Of a stretch of DNA of 64,000 bases, positions 16,741-27,382 are shown one piece after another (position 1 is the stretch's first letter; each line of letters opens with the position of its first letter). The notes under the pieces were generated by a model. The model was given only the letters and a program-made list of their open reading frames with translations. It did no database searches and was not told the DNA's origin. Origin of the DNA: Hymenopus coronatus (taxonomy: Eukaryota; Arthropoda; Insecta; Mantodea; Hymenopodidae); contig CM060900.1 of NCBI GenBank assembly GCA_030762935.1, forward strand, positions 292,909,736-292,973,735. The letters are read 5' to 3'. The translations under genes and the position numbers were made by a program.

Positions 16741-17223
16741 AAAAAAAAAATAGAGTCAGGGAGAAGAACATTTGAATGCAGTTCATCGCAAGCGCTTGAA
16801 GGCGAATATTGTGATGAATCTATATTTTATAACTGAGATTATATAAGTTAACCTGGAATTATTAAAAAATCACAGATTTTTTTAAGTATTTTAAAGAATT
16901 TTGTACTGTTGTTTTTCAGTTCTGTAAAAACAACGCCTGTAGCACATATTTGGAGCTATTCCTTTAATCTTTTTGTAATAACGGGAGAAACGTATGATGA
17001 CATTTTAAATTTTGTTGTTATGCATTTCTGAAGTAATTCAATAAAAGATGTTTCCTGAAAACTTTACTTTTCGTAGATGTTTATTTGCGAATTGGGCTCT
17101 CAGCTGCCTACGAACCCTATAATTGGCGATCGCAAGCATGTGCATACCTACACATGTCATGGTGTGATCGTAGACATATTTAGTATCATATTATATGTGT
17201 GAGAGAAAGAGAGAGTGATTTAT
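16741..17223. other. AT-rich intergenic DNA at the satellite edge
   Basis: Here the AAT array gives way to ordinary AT-rich DNA. Apart from the short box shared with 34,466 (listed separately), I recognise nothing: there is no open frame of note and no TE domain. A GCGATCGC-like motif and a short GAGA run near 17,200-17,216 are the only compositional oddities. Confidence 0.6.
16751..16799 (+). repeat. 49-bp box shared with the Helentron upstream region
   Basis: The stretch contains CAGGGAGAAGAACATTTGAA followed by TGCAGTTCATCGCAAGCGCT. It matches 34,466-34,515 with only a few mismatches. The second site lies about 340 bp upstream of the first recognisable coding segment of the left Helentron, so this may be an isolated 5'-terminal fragment of the same family or a shared non-autonomous relative. 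Nothing after about 16,800 matches the other locus. Confidence 0.7.
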
Positions 17224-17368
17224 AGTGGACAGAGCTGCGCAGGGGTTGGTCCTCTCCGGGTTCTCCTGTTACCCCGCCATCACATTCCACTGGTGCTCCA
17301 TATTCATTCCATGTATCATCAATGTCATCGCCTGCTGTACCATAGTAGTAAAAGCGGGCGTTAAACTC
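17224..17368 (+). mobile_element. 5'-truncated tRNA-derived SINE, 3' body and tail
   Basis: The segment starts at GTGGACAGAGCTGCGCAGGG and ends with AAAGCGGGCGTTAAAC. It is collinear with the 3' two thirds of the fuller SINE copy on the minus strand at 25,364-25,580, including the segment around CATCGCCTGC and TAGTAGTAAAAGCGGGCG. The tRNA-like head is missing. Read backwards, the insert gives a 62-codon frame that looks protein-like but is only antisense SINE. Confidence 0.75.
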
Positions 17369-18849
17369 TTTCAAAAGTATATTAAATATATGAATCCACT
17401 TATGCTCACAAGGAATATTTTCATTAAATATTTGCAGTTAATAAGTTGCAATGCGCAACAAAGCTTTCAATGACACTACATCATCAGTAGATTTAGAATT
17501 ATTCAAAAGCTTACAAAATAAGTCCAGACATCTTATTTGTAAGTTAGTTAAACAGTAATTATAGATACTATACATTTCAAAGTATACTGCTTAAAACGAG
17601 GGAAAATTTCAACCAATAGTAAATATTTCACATATGCTATACATAACACAGTAAAACCGTAAGACAAAAAATAATTGGGAACCAAAAGGTTCTATATAAA
17701 TTGAAAGTCGTGTTATTTGTAGCACAAGCTAGGTTATATTTCCTGTAATTATGGCCCTTTCCCAGGAGCATCTAGAGACTCTTCGCAGCTGACGTCGAAC
17801 GATTACATCGCAAGAAACTGGCGTCAACTGAGAACACCAAATAGGGCCTAAGAAGTGATAGAACTTCCAAGAAAATGTGCAGCGAATCCAATAACTTTGA
17901 ACAGAGGTAGGGAAATCCATGGAGCGTAAGGATAAGAAGAAATAAAGGCAGAAACCGCAATAATGAACCATCTCGTCACAACAACAAACTGATGCGTGTC
18001 ACCTATGGGCGGCAGAGCATGGCATCTTTGGGACCACTGTAAGGTAGAAAAGTTTAGACGGAAAACCTATAGGGTGCAACGATTTTAAAATTATTGAAGT
18101 GTCATATTAATACGAAGCGGAACTCTGGCTTTCTGTTCTACGATTTAAACCGTCTTTCTGACTCTTAGCGCGTTATGAGGTGCTGAAAATCGAAATGTGT
18201 CAATAAGTGTTTAACATTTTAGAGGGCGGGGAGGGGGGCAAACGAGAGAAGGAAGTTGTAGGGGAAGAAGATGTGATAACGAGTATATTTCAAATATTTT
18301 TGGGAATACCACTGATGGACGAGTTGCAGCTGTGGTGATGCCGAAGCTGTTGACTGAAAGATCTGCAGCACGTATGTGGAAGTTCCTAGGCTATAAATAT
18401 TCCACAAGACCCTGAACGTAGTATGCATAAGCGTATTTATTGACACGAAAATATTATGCACAGAATTCCAACAATCGCAAGGGTCCACATAGCATACGTG
18501 CTTTGTAATACACAGTAAAAAGAAATACTAAAACAACAACAAAGAATTAAAGGAGTGTACACGAAAATAAAAGACAAAGGTAATACACAATCAAAGGCAA
18601 TATTAAAACAACAACAAAGAAATAAATGTGTAAAACCGAAAATAAAAATACACAGATATTCAAATATAGCAATTTAAATTTACAGCACAGAGTACACCTT
18701 TATAAATGTATATTCTTATAATAGATAATTACCCTTAAAAGAAATATATACATTTAATATATACAAAATATATAAAACCATAACAGAACAGTGACCTATG
18801 AATCACATAATATATATGTAAAAACATTGTAGTCACTTTTGTTTAGTTG
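17369..18849. other. Intergenic DNA without recognisable features
   Basis: This is AT-rich sequence with only short open frames of up to 89 codons that I cannot relate to any family. 18,480-18,840 is especially A-rich, with repeated AACAACAAAGAA strings. That lies just beyond the 3' end of the minus-strand retrotransposon and could include its A-rich tail. Confidence 0.55.
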
Positions 18850-19651
18850 TTTTTATCCCTCCCCCCTTCTCTATTGGCAGCCTCCTCAGATCTCAGCTGC
18901 CTTGCCTCAAGTATAAATTTACCTAGCCCGTCCACGTCTTCCGTGCCAGCCAGTAACGTCCAACATGCTTCTAGCTCTACATTCGTGGTGGTAAAGTATC
19001 GCGATAAATATTTTTCCCGTTATTCCTCCGTACCCCTACCTTTTGCCAAGATGTGGGTCCACGACTCTTCCTCCTCGCAAATGGGACAGATTCTCGTACC
19101 ATTCTCGTCAGCAGTTTTTGTGCTCCTCCATGCTCCTAGTCTAATCCACGCGAGCCCCTCTCTAATGAGTTTGGTATCTGTTTTAATGTATTGCTCCATA
19201 CTCCACTCCGATTTTAGCCCAAACTGTACTTATGAAACCTTCTCGGTGCATTGCGCAATTATTTGCTGTCAGTCAATATCACAGAAGCGGTTCTTAACTT
19301 TTCTCCAAATACTCCGCCTGTTTGCCTGCCCTGCCTTTCAAATGTATCCCATCCCAATGGTTTCCAGCCCTTTCTTTAATTTTGATGCCCACGTCGAATT
19401 ACCTTCCATTCGCAACTATTCACGGTAGCAGACTGCCTCAATTAGAAAATGGTTCTCGTGAACAATTCCCATCCAATATTTGACTGCTCTGATTTTGCAC
19501 CCTATCGTTTCACTATGTGCTCCGAATTCCCTCATTATTCCGCAATTTGCCGTACCCCTCCCTACACGCAGAATTCCTTTCAAAAATTGGGTCCTCACTT
19601 GGTCCAGATTCCCTGTTCGTTCCCACCCCCATATTTCTCCTCCATATGTCA
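18850..19651 (-). pseudogene. Retrotransposon C-terminal region with Cys/His cluster and 3' end
   Basis: The minus strand first gives PMMTYGGEIWGWER and FLKGILRVGRGTANC, a segment typical of the region after the RT in CR1/L2/Rex-like elements (Tyr-Gly-x-Glu-xTrp-Gly, then a conserved T-x-N). It continues with RAVKYWMGIV, and further on a spliced-together frame gives CPICEEEESWTHILAK, which matches the C-terminal CxxC...H motif of these families. Several frameshifts lie between 19,420 and 18,900. The 3' untranslated tail is A-rich on the element strand. Confidence 0.7.
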
Positions 19652-20940
19652 TCATGGGTCTAACTGTCGCTCCGTTACAGTTTCCATTAAGGTTATGATT
19701 ATATTCAGAATTCTGCAGCGTATCCGGAGAGCTTCCGCCACTTTCACCCTTGCCTTGTGTTTTGTCCATTTTCCGTTCATTGTAAATGTGAGTCCTAAGT
19801 TACATAAAATATTTAACATTGTCCAGTGTTTGTCCTGCATATGTCCAGGTCTCCTCCCTGCAGTAAACAGAACCATTTTTGAAAGTCATTGCCTTAGTCT
19901 TATTCACATTAACTGTAATTAGCCATTCAACGCAATAATTCTTAAGTTTGTCCAGTCCTCGTTGCAGTCCGTTAATCGTCGTAGATCACAATACTAAATT
20001 GTCCGCGTATAAAAGTGCTGAGATCTACAAATCCGCTACCACTGGTGCTTGGGTATTCTTTGCTATCATTGCATCAGTAATATCATCCACAAAGAGAAAA
20101 AATAGCAAGGGAGATAAAATGCAACCCTGCCTCACTCCCCTATAACTTAGGCAGCTCTCCGACACTATGTTTCTCTCGTACTTTGCTCAGAATTCCACAT
20201 TTTGATAGATTGCCTGCAATGCTCTAACCATTTTACTTGATAACCTCTTTCTGCCTAGTTTATACCATAATGCATTTCGATTAATAGAGTCAAATGCCTT
20301 CTTAAGGTCAACAGATGCATAATGAAGCTTTAACATTTGTTCCGTTCTTAAAGTGTCTAATATAAAAGCGGCGCCTATGGTATGTGTCCTCTGAAACCCA
20401 TTTGAAATTTTGAAAGTTTGCCAACTTTAAATTCCCAGTCCTTTATCCGGTTATATAACATTCTGCAATAAATTTTCTCCATTATTGACAACAGAGTAAC
20501 TCCCCTATAATTATCCGGATTCCCAATAGTTCCCTTCCATTTATAAATGGGATGAATAATGCTCTTTCCCCAACAGGTAGGGTAATTCCCCTCAATAAAC
20601 AATATGCTAAATATCTGGAGCATACTCCTACCAAACTCATTAACATTGGCTGCGGTTTAAAAACTTCTGGAGGCAATCCGTCCAACCCTGGAGCTTTACC
20701 TCCCTTCGGGCTCCTCAGCATCTGTGCTATTTATCGTGCTGATATTGGGATCTCAAAATTTACCAAAATTTTCACTTCCCTTATTATAAAAATCCCTTCT
20801 CCTTCACCTTCCCCAAATATTCCCATAAAAGCATCGCCCATTTTATGGGCGATATTTCGTTGGGCACCTGACGGTTGCCTCTTAAATGCTCTGCTACTTG
20901 CCATATCTCAGCGTTATCCCCCCCGTGTTAAAATATTACT
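19652..20940 (-). pseudogene. Retrotransposon reverse transcriptase domain, multiply broken
   Basis: The RT copies element RNA at the nicked target. On the minus strand I see the pre-palm motif GGKAPGLDGLPPEVFK (about 20,700), NYRGVTLLSIMEKIYCRMLY (about 20,500), FQMGFRGH (about 20,390), a damaged version of the RQGCxLSPLLFxLF motif near 20,120, and LLYADNLVL near 20,005. The catalytic YADD thus reads YADN. Frame changes separate most of these motifs. Downstream the thumb-like segment (19,876-19,652) contains MVLFTAGRRPGHMQ and LTFTMNGKWTKH, which align with the post-YADD region of CR1/L2-like elements. Confidence 0.85.
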
Positions 20941-21339
20941 AATTTTCTGGGTAATTTTTTCTTGCCACGTAGTTCTCTTTTCCCGTATGAGCTGCTTATA
21001 CTCCCTTTGATTTTTTTGTAAAATTCTCCTAATGTCATCTCCCTTCTGAATTTTGACACGCCTCCTCTGCTTGTTTCTTTACGGCTCTGCATTGCTGGTC
21101 ATACCAACCATTGAATCGTTTTATCTTACCATGCATTTGGACTTTCATTGTCTCCGCAGCCGTTGCTATTTTATGTGTTAGTTTTTCCGCTGTGCCTGCG
21201 TTCCTTTCCCTTAAACTTCTTTCCAATTTATCTAGAAATACTTCTGTTTCTACCGGTTTCCATTTAAATTTACTAATGAATCTCCCTTCGTCCCCCTGCC
21301 CCTTTTTAGGTGCATGCGTCTCCATGGCCGTCTCTATAT

Positions 21340-22090
21340 ACAGTTCCAGGGCAACCGGACAGTGATGTGACTCGATACGATCCCACACCCAACATTTTCT
21401 AATTCTGCTAATTAAATCCTCACTTATTAAAATAAAATACATTACAATATCCCCATTTTCATTTATGAAAATGAGTTCCACTTCTCGATCCTCACCGTAC
21501 TTGCAATTCATTATTTCTAAAGAGAAGGCATCACAGAAAGCAAGTAATTGTCTTCCCTCCCCATTAATAATATCCTTGCTCTTTAGTTGACCTTCACGGA
21601 ATTCCTCGCCCCATTCATGACCACCTGTTATAGAAATATTCTCCCCTCTTAACCTCGCATTAAAATCTCCTAAGAGAATTAATTCAGTGCTTGGAAAATT
21701 TCCCTGCGACTCCATTAACGTTTCTGTTAAGTCACTGAAAAATTACTGTTTGTATACTTGGACGTTGCTGGCTGGCTGTTTAATCCCATAACTATTATAT
21801 GCACACACCTCTGAGCCAAAGATAAAGCAATCACCCCTTCCAAACTGATTTCTAATTTAGTTATCTCGGCCTCCAGCTCAGGCCTGAATGAAACAGATAC
21901 CCCCTTGCCACCTTCCCCTCCTTCCCCGTGTTACCCTTCCCTTGCTAAAAGTATGCAAATTAGCATGCGTTACATTTTCTGCGTTTTTCAACCAAATTTC
22001 TGTTATTCATACAATGTCAAAATCATTCAGGAAATATAAGAAATTCTCGCTACACAACCTTTTTTTGAAGCCTTCGATGTTCCATGTGAC
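21340..22090 (-). pseudogene. Retrotransposon APE-type endonuclease domain
   Basis: This domain nicks target DNA to prime reverse transcription. On the minus strand the order of motifs is RIVTWNIEGF (N-terminal Asn-bearing motif), DFDIV then a stop then ITEIWL (catalytic Glu), GRWQGGICF, LILLGDFNARL (catalytic Asp/Asn), and a final RIESHHCPVAL in place of the usual SDHxP. The first half contains several in-frame stops, while 21,715-21,035 is an open 226-codon stretch that starts with the GDFN motif region and runs into the linker. The change from SDH to SHH at the last catalytic motif would also impair activity. Confidence 0.8.
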
Positions 22091-22330
22091 GATCCTCAGA
22101 GAAGGGGTTGGGTCCTATTGTTTCCTTGCTGTTGGTCTTCCTAAGACTTGGCTGACCCTTTGTCCAGCTGTTGTCAGCCTGAGGGCCCGGAGGGGCGATG
22201 CTGCTGACTTCTCCGGCGAAGGCTGTCTCACCCTCCTCTCCTCTTTGCCCCTCCCTGAAGACATAATTTGATGCACCTTACGTTGCTCTGCTGAGGGCTC
22301 TACTACCTGCTGGGCTGATGGACTGGCTAC

Positions 22331-22940
22331 CTACTCTTGCTGCACTGTCCTGGGTTCGGTTTCCGCACTACTTCTGGGCTGTTCCATACGCCCCAGTTCC
22401 TGTCGGTTCCAGACTCGCCCGTTAATAATGAGCCTGTCATTACGCAATACAACATGACAACTCTGCTTCCTGGCCTCAAACATGTGTCTCTTTGAGAACT
22501 TTCTTTCTTCTCGTACACGCTGGCTAAAGTCCTCGCTAATACTTATGTCCGTTCTCCGTAAACAACGAGCATCTCTAAGGATGGTCACCTTCAATTTATA
22601 ATGGGCCAGTTTACATACAATAGGTCGTCTTAAATTACCAGGTCGACCTACACGATGGACTCTCTCCACATCAAACTCGCGGAGTTCGAGTCCTATTTGT
22701 GAGATTTTTTCACTATTTCCTCCGTCATCTCCCAACTCTCTCCCGCTTCTTCTGTCACACCATATAACACAATATTATTTCTACGAGATTGGTTTTCTAG
22801 ATAGTCCACTTTTCTTCAAGAGCACGCATTTGAACTGACACATTCTCCATGGCACTTTCCAGCGATTTTAGGTTGCACTTTTCAAATCCTAAACGGAATT
22901 CATCCCGCAACTGTTCAATGAGTTCCCGCACGGTCTCCAT
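22331..22940 (-). pseudogene. Retrotransposon ORF1 (coiled-coil RNA-binding protein), frameshifted
   Basis: ORF1 proteins of LINEs bind the element's RNA in cytoplasmic RNPs. The frame starts at the ATG at 22,940 with METVRELIEQLRDEF, an amphipathic coiled-coil-like N-terminus of about 45 residues. After a stop and a frame change it continues with LENQSRRNNIVLYGV, a motif common at the end of the coiled coil in CR1/L2/L1-like ORF1s. The next frame (22,735-22,331) carries VERVHRVGR, RPIVCKLAHYK and a segment with DISISEDFSQRVREER, resembling the RRM and C-terminal region of such ORF1s. It ends at a stop at 22,331. At least one frameshift near 22,740-22,800 disables it. Confidence 0.75.
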
Positions 22941-24084
22941 TATAACAATACGAGCTCAATCAGAAGATTAAGATAGGATGCGAAACCTTCGAGGTTAGGC
23001 CATTTATCCAAAACCATCTCAGGTACCCTAAGTGCCAACATTTTGGCCACACTAATGACTTCAGCAATGACAAATCTACCTGCGTCATCTATGGGGACAT
23101 CTCCCACGTTGGTGTATGTGCTTATCTTCATCCAGCACAAACTGTAACGGTGAACATACGCCAAGTTCTCGAAAATTTCCCTGTTTTGCAAAAGAGGGAA
23201 TGATCCAGGGGATCAGATGAGACAGAAGGTGTCCTCGAAAGCTCTTACGAATCTGCCTACTCTTTGTCCCGAAGTCTGGTACCTATAGCTAAGTTGCAGC
23301 TTAACCGATACTGAGTTAGACCGGTAATGTAAATGGTGTCGTCGTTGCAGAGAATGTTCTTGTGGAAAGACTACTGCCAAAGTCTTGGACAGCTATTTCT
23401 ACTCCCACATCAACATTGCCAAATTCGCCAACACAAAGTATACTTCAGTACACTTGTCACCCCAACCGTTGAATTCGGGAAAAAGTCTGACAAAGTTGTA
23501 ATGTATTCTTAACCAGAAACTAAATTTAAGTTCCCTTATGTAACAAACAACTTCCTGAAACAAAGTGTAAGGTCCACTCCCAAGTCATCTAATGGTTAAA
23601 AAAAAGTAAACGTCGCTTTCTACACAAATTATCTTCTGAGGAACCTTATGGGAGGGGTGTGGAGCATAGATCAGCGATCACCATCTTCGTCGATCTGTAC
23701 ATGTAATCGCTTTGAGAAACTCGAACCAAAATTCTGTTTGAAATGGACTCTCCTCAGTGGAGGAGATGGAAAAAGAGAATTCCGCCCTCACTGTGAGGCG
23801 GACAGTGCATGTAAAAGTGCTACTGCTGTCAAAAGTGTTAGTCCGACAGCGAAAAACATTAAGTAAATATACAGACACAGCCCTTCATGCAGAAGGACTT
23901 TAAATTTAGAAGTTATCCCATAATAAAGAGAATGAATTAGACCACATCCACCAGAGCTTGAACTATTGTTCAAAGAAAACTAGCCTTTAGACATATGCTT
24001 AAAATATTCAATGGTCGTTCAACAGCACGACACTACAATCAGGCAACATACTACTCTTCGGTAAGTTTTACCACCAGATGAGGG
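22941..24084. other. Intergenic DNA without recognised genes
   Basis: I recognise no TE domain or host exon. An 83-codon frame on the minus strand (23,191-22,940) and a 72-codon frame on the plus strand (23,648-23,866) are open but lack any motif I know. The region precedes the endonuclease of the plus-strand retrotransposon, so part of it could be that element's degraded 5' region or ORF1. Confidence 0.5.
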
Positions 24085-24525
24085 TACTCCTGCAAATGGA
24101 GTACTATATGCTCCTTTTCCTTACAACTTGACATCGAGTCAGTCACTGAAAGGATTAGACCATCTTCCATTAGATTCATTATTCGTATATATCTGCTTTC
24201 ACCTGCCCTCTGATTTAGTGAGCAAGAAGTTTTCCAACTACGAAAACTCTTTCTGTTACTAGACAACGTGAATGCCCACCCCAAAATTTTGGGATTATCT
24301 TGGGTTGGTACGGATGGTAGGCTAATTGCAGATATCTTGGAAAAAACATAGCTTAGCCCTCTGAATACCGGGGTGCCTAAACCTCATTGTGGCGCCTTGA
24401 ATAGTTTTTCACACCTAGCTACAGCAGATTATTCACCATAGTTAGCCGTTTTCTTGCGAAGGAACATCATCTCTAATTTGCATTCTAGTGACCATTTACA
24501 TTGTATTATTAGTCTCTTAAAAAAT
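24085..24525 (+). pseudogene. I-like retrotransposon endonuclease, C-terminal half
   Basis: Translating across two frames gives LPLDSLFVYICFHLPSD, then DNVNAHPKILGLSWVGTDGR (the GDFNAH region with Gly replaced), LSPLNTGVPKPH, and finally NLHSSDHLHCIISL, which holds the conserved SDH catalytic motif. This is the usual order for the second half of an APE-type endonuclease in Jockey- and I-like elements. The N-terminal half with the first catalytic Asn and Glu is not recognisable upstream. Stops and frame changes make it non-functional. Confidence 0.75.
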
Positions 24526-25199
24526 TAGTATGTTCCGCATGTTTATCTAGATGCCCCTTAGATCATGCCAAGTAGCACCTTTGCTCCGCTTTGACTGTTT
24601 CAACTACAACCAACAGCTGTGATTGTCTTAGTGAACATTCGCATAGACAATTATTTCTACTATTGAGCAGGCTACTTTACAGTTGACTAGCAAACCCTGG
24701 TGATTTTCGGTACCTTGTGGACCGATGGATGCAGGAATACCATTCTTGGACGCTGCCGTGCTCTCCGGATATTCCAGTGCCACCCTACATTGTACAATAT
24801 GGCACAATATAAGAAGTTGTGTGCCAAATCTATACAAGTTATTAAGAATACCAAAAGGACATCTTGGAAAATGTTTGTAGCTTAATTTAATCGACTTTCT
24901 CCTTCTTCGTAAGGGATAAGTAAGGATTGTGGCCGAAAAATCTACCCGTGTATCAATCGCCGGTCTAAAAAGAGTGCAGTTGCTGTTGCTGATACGTTTG
25001 GCGTGGTAACACTTTTGGCAGTACTGTTGCTCAAATGTCTGTGTCTGAAAGTTTTTATGTTGAACTTCCTCCAATGAAGCCTCAGGTGGAATCTGAAGGG
25101 TACTGCTTTCGTTCCGCAAATCTTGAAAATTTCAATCGCCTTTTAATCATGACGGAATTGGACCATTCAATGCTCGAGGTGTATAATTGTGTTTGGGTT
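24526..25199 (+). pseudogene. Presumed endonuclease-RT linker of the I-like element, unrecognisable
   Basis: This stretch lies between recognisable endonuclease and RT motifs of the same element at about the expected linker spacing. It contains no motif I can name. A 163-codon frame on the opposite strand (25,119-24,628) is open but has no recognisable domain, and it is probably chance openness in decayed DNA. Confidence 0.4.
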
Positions 25200-26480
25200 G
25201 ACACCAATTTTTTAGAATTGTAGCCAGAAATCCATTTTTAACCCTGAAAAGGACCGCCACTTTCCATCCAGTTACCGTCCTATTTACCTCGAGAAATTGC
25301 GTTTACAAGGCGGTGGAACGTAAGATAAATGGACGGTTGGTGTGGTTGCTGTTTCTTGGTGGGTAGTGTTTAATGACCACTTTTACTACCATGGTACCGC
25401 AGGCGATGACACTGGTGATACATAGAATGAAGATGGTGGGGAAAACCGGAGACCCCTGAGAAAACCTGCCCCTGCGCCACTTTGTCCACCACAAATCTCA
25501 CATGCGGTCACTTGGGATCGCACCCGGGCTGTCTAGGTGAGAGGCGAATGGTCTAAACACTCGGTCACGGTGCGACCGGATGGTGGGCTATAATCTTATA
25601 AACACGCAGTGTGGTTTTCAACGATGTCGTTCAGAAGCTGATCAGCGTGTATCGCTATTGTTGTAGACGACGAACGCATTAATCATCAACTGCCAATTAC
25701 TTTGGATACCTTTTACCATCAGGAGACCTACGATATGTGATGGCGAGCAGGGATATGACGTTCCCTACACTACTAGAATATACGTGGTTGCCCACCATGA
25801 TTCATTCAGGAGTTTAATATGGACGCGTTTTCTGAGTAAGGGTCAGCTCGGTTTTTGCGAATGTTTTACTTCAATAGAACATAGCACTCCGGGAATTGCT
25901 ATAAACGTCACGATTTTTGCCATAGCAATTAATGCTCTCTCGAAATATATCCCCCCAGGTTTATCATCCTGTTTATTTGTACACTAATTTGCCGTTTTTC
26001 TATATCTCAACGTACGCCGTTTGTAGAACCCTGACTGCAGCACTATTTATAAAACCTTTCGCATTTGAATTCTAATAACGGCTTTCGTTTCTCAATCGAG
26101 AAATCATTCTGAGTTAACTTCTGGTGCCTTAGGAGCCGATTAGTGACTTCGTTTTGACTTGGCTCAGATTTATTACCATTCACGTATGAGACCACTTTCC
26201 TTGGGTTTAAATTCTGTAGAAAGCTTTATTGGTAGCCACATAAATGATAGCTGAAATAGCGATGCGATCGTTCCCTAATCTTGGGAAGAGGATCGGACAG
26301 TGCTCCTCCATCTTTATTGCGCAGCAATCCGATGCAAGTTTGATTACGGATGCATCTTCAGCACGACCATTTGTGCTGAAGAGATTAGACACTGCCCATA
26401 ATATGGGTACCCGTTGGCTATTGGTGTTTTTCCTACAGCTGTAAAACTTTACACCGAATCAGCAAAATGCCCTCTGCATT
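25200..26480 (+). pseudogene. I-like retrotransposon reverse transcriptase, split by a SINE
   Basis: Before the SINE the frame reads NPFLTLKRTATFHPVTVLFT and YKAVERKINGRLVWLLF (RT motif 1 with its SYRPI-like segment degraded). After the SINE it continues directly with NLINTQCGFQRCRS, the QxGFRxxRS motif. Further on come GIAINVTIFAIAINALSKYI (the degraded G-x-PQG-x-LS-x-TLF region) and SSCLFVH followed by a stop and FAVFLY, corresponding to LxVDDFAVFL at the catalytic aspartates. The thumb follows: RTVLLHLYCAAIRCKFDYGC (26,295-26,355) and KLYTESAKCPLHCRRDVLLA (about 26,450). Catalytic residues are lost and frames change repeatedly. Confidence 0.8.
25364..25580 (-). mobile_element. tRNA-derived SINE inserted in the RT, with target-site duplication
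   Basis: On the minus strand the head at 25,577 reads GGTCGCACCGTGACCGAGTG, a tRNA-like 5' end containing an A-box-like TGACCGAGTG. It is followed by GCCCGGGTGCGATCCC, which contains a B-box-like GGTGCGATCCC with one change from GGTTCGANNCC. A body of about 130 bp follows and the tail ends near GTAGTAAAAGTGGTCATTAA. The 7-bp direct repeat TGGTGGG flanks it at 25,357-25,363 and 25,581-25,587. Removing the insert restores the RT reading from RLVWLLF into NLINTQCGF. This is the most complete copy of the SINE family in the window. Confidence 0.88.
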
Positions 26481-26779
26481 GTCGGCGTGATGTCCTGTTG
26501 GCAAATTAAATGCTTGCCTGCGCATCCAACGTTTACTCCGTTTTTCCATACGAAGCTGGACATAGTTTATAGAAGCCCCTCCCATTGTCCAAAACCTTCA
26601 GGTTTATATTTCTGTATGCTCCTCCAAAAGCACGATCTTGAAATGCCTATGATGTTTCCTAAGGAGGAGAGGGTGTACCTACCTTGGTTACGTGCTACAG
26701 CTCATGTGAATCTAGGGACGACGGCATACCGGAAGTCTACAATGGCTAGGTCCAGTATCCTTACCTGTTTTTTAGAATT

Positions 26780-27205
26780 CTGTCACATTATATTAATCGA
26801 ATTTGTATATACGCCGCTGGAAGTAAGTGCGCCGACGGTACTGGTTATGCCTTTCTTTACGGAACCGAACCATATGCACAGGGATTATAGAGTAGCGCTC
26901 TATAGCGGTCTATGCCTTATAAAGGGCCGTCTTGTAGGCTCGTTGTCGAAATTTGTGTGACTGCATTATTAGAAGTGGTTTCCTTTATTGGACTTCAGAG
27001 GTTTAGTGAGAGTGCATTTAGCACGCCCTCCAAATATTACAAGCTTCCGGCGATAATGTGGAGTGCTTATGGATTCCTGGTAACGTTGGCTTGCCGGAGA
27101 ATGATTTGGTGGCAAAGACGGCAACTACAAAAGCCTAGTTTTGCAAATACTTCTATAACATCTGAGAACTTTAGGTTTGTGCGTAGAGCGCTGCTTTTGC
27201 GCTGA
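26780..27205 (+). pseudogene. I-like retrotransposon RNase H domain
   Basis: RNase H removes template RNA in I-like elements. Near 26,795-26,850 the frame reads RICIYAAGSKCADGTGYAFL, matching the start of RNase H where YTDGSK carries the first catalytic Asp (here changed to Ala). Near 27,050-27,130 another frame gives ECLWIPGNVGLPENDLVAKT, matching the C-terminal WxPGHxGxxGNExAD-x-AAK motif with His, Gly and other changes. The two are about 80 codons apart, as expected. Frameshifts between them and loss of catalytic residues show decay. Confidence 0.78.
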
Positions 27206-27323
27206 CTTCGGAAAGGTGAGCTTTCCACGGATCGAGAATGGTAGAAATGACCTCACTATAAACTGGATAACCTCATCTTGTATATTTCTACAGAGGACGT
27301 GATATTCGTTCGTTCATGCATTC

Positions 27324-27326
<3 letters not shown>

Positions 27327-27379
<53 letters not shown>
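27327..27379. repeat. (TA)n microsatellite
   Basis: About 26 uninterrupted TA dinucleotides follow the 3' part of the I-like element. Possible association with that element's 3' end is only positional. Confidence 0.95.

Positions 27380-27382
<3 letters not shown>

Larger units (their letters stand above)
18850..22940 (-). mobile_element. Two-ORF non-LTR retrotransposon, degenerate (CR1/L2-like group)
   Basis: Read on the minus strand this is a nearly full-length LINE with parts in the usual order: ORF1 with coiled coil (22,940-22,331), APE-type endonuclease (about 22,090-21,340), linker, reverse transcriptase (about 20,940-19,652), and a C-terminal region with a Cys/His cluster. The endonuclease-plus-RT order and the ORF1 style fit CR1/L2/Daphne-like clades; I cannot assign the clade more exactly by eye. 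Several frameshifts and stops break both ORFs, so it is dead. The 3' end is placed near 18,850, after which the sequence is A-rich and unrelated. Confidence 0.85.
24085..27230 (+). mobile_element. RNase H-containing non-LTR retrotransposon (I-like), degenerate and SINE-split
   Basis: Pieces of a single plus-strand ORF2 occur in the standard order: endonuclease C-terminal half (24,085-24,525), RT (25,200-26,480), and RNase H (26,780-27,205). An RNase H domain after the RT is characteristic of the I-like superfamily, and the RT motif spelling also fits it. The coding order is interrupted at 25,364-25,580 by a SINE on the opposite strand; removing it rejoins the RT. Frameshifts and stops occur about every 50-100 codons, so the copy is old. 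The 3' end is uncertain and is placed before the (TA)n tract. Confidence 0.8.

Noticed and set aside
17186..17374. 62-codon minus-strand frame beginning MKEFNARFYYYGTAGDD
   Set aside because: It is the antisense reading of a SINE tail; a similar beginning (FNARFYY) occurs at other SINE tails (41,851 and 45,994).
24628..25119. 163-codon minus-strand frame
   Set aside because: It lies opposite the I-like element's coding strand, between its endonuclease and RT, and has no domain; it is likely chance.
25364..25580. A functional tRNA gene suggested by A- and B-box-like sequences
   Set aside because: The tRNA-like head continues into a SINE body and tail and is flanked by a target-site duplication; it has no complete cloverleaf that I can support.
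26487..26960. 157-codon plus-strand frame as a separate gene
   Set aside because: It is within the thumb-to-RNase H interval of the I-like element and mostly out of the element's frame; it fits decay of that ORF.
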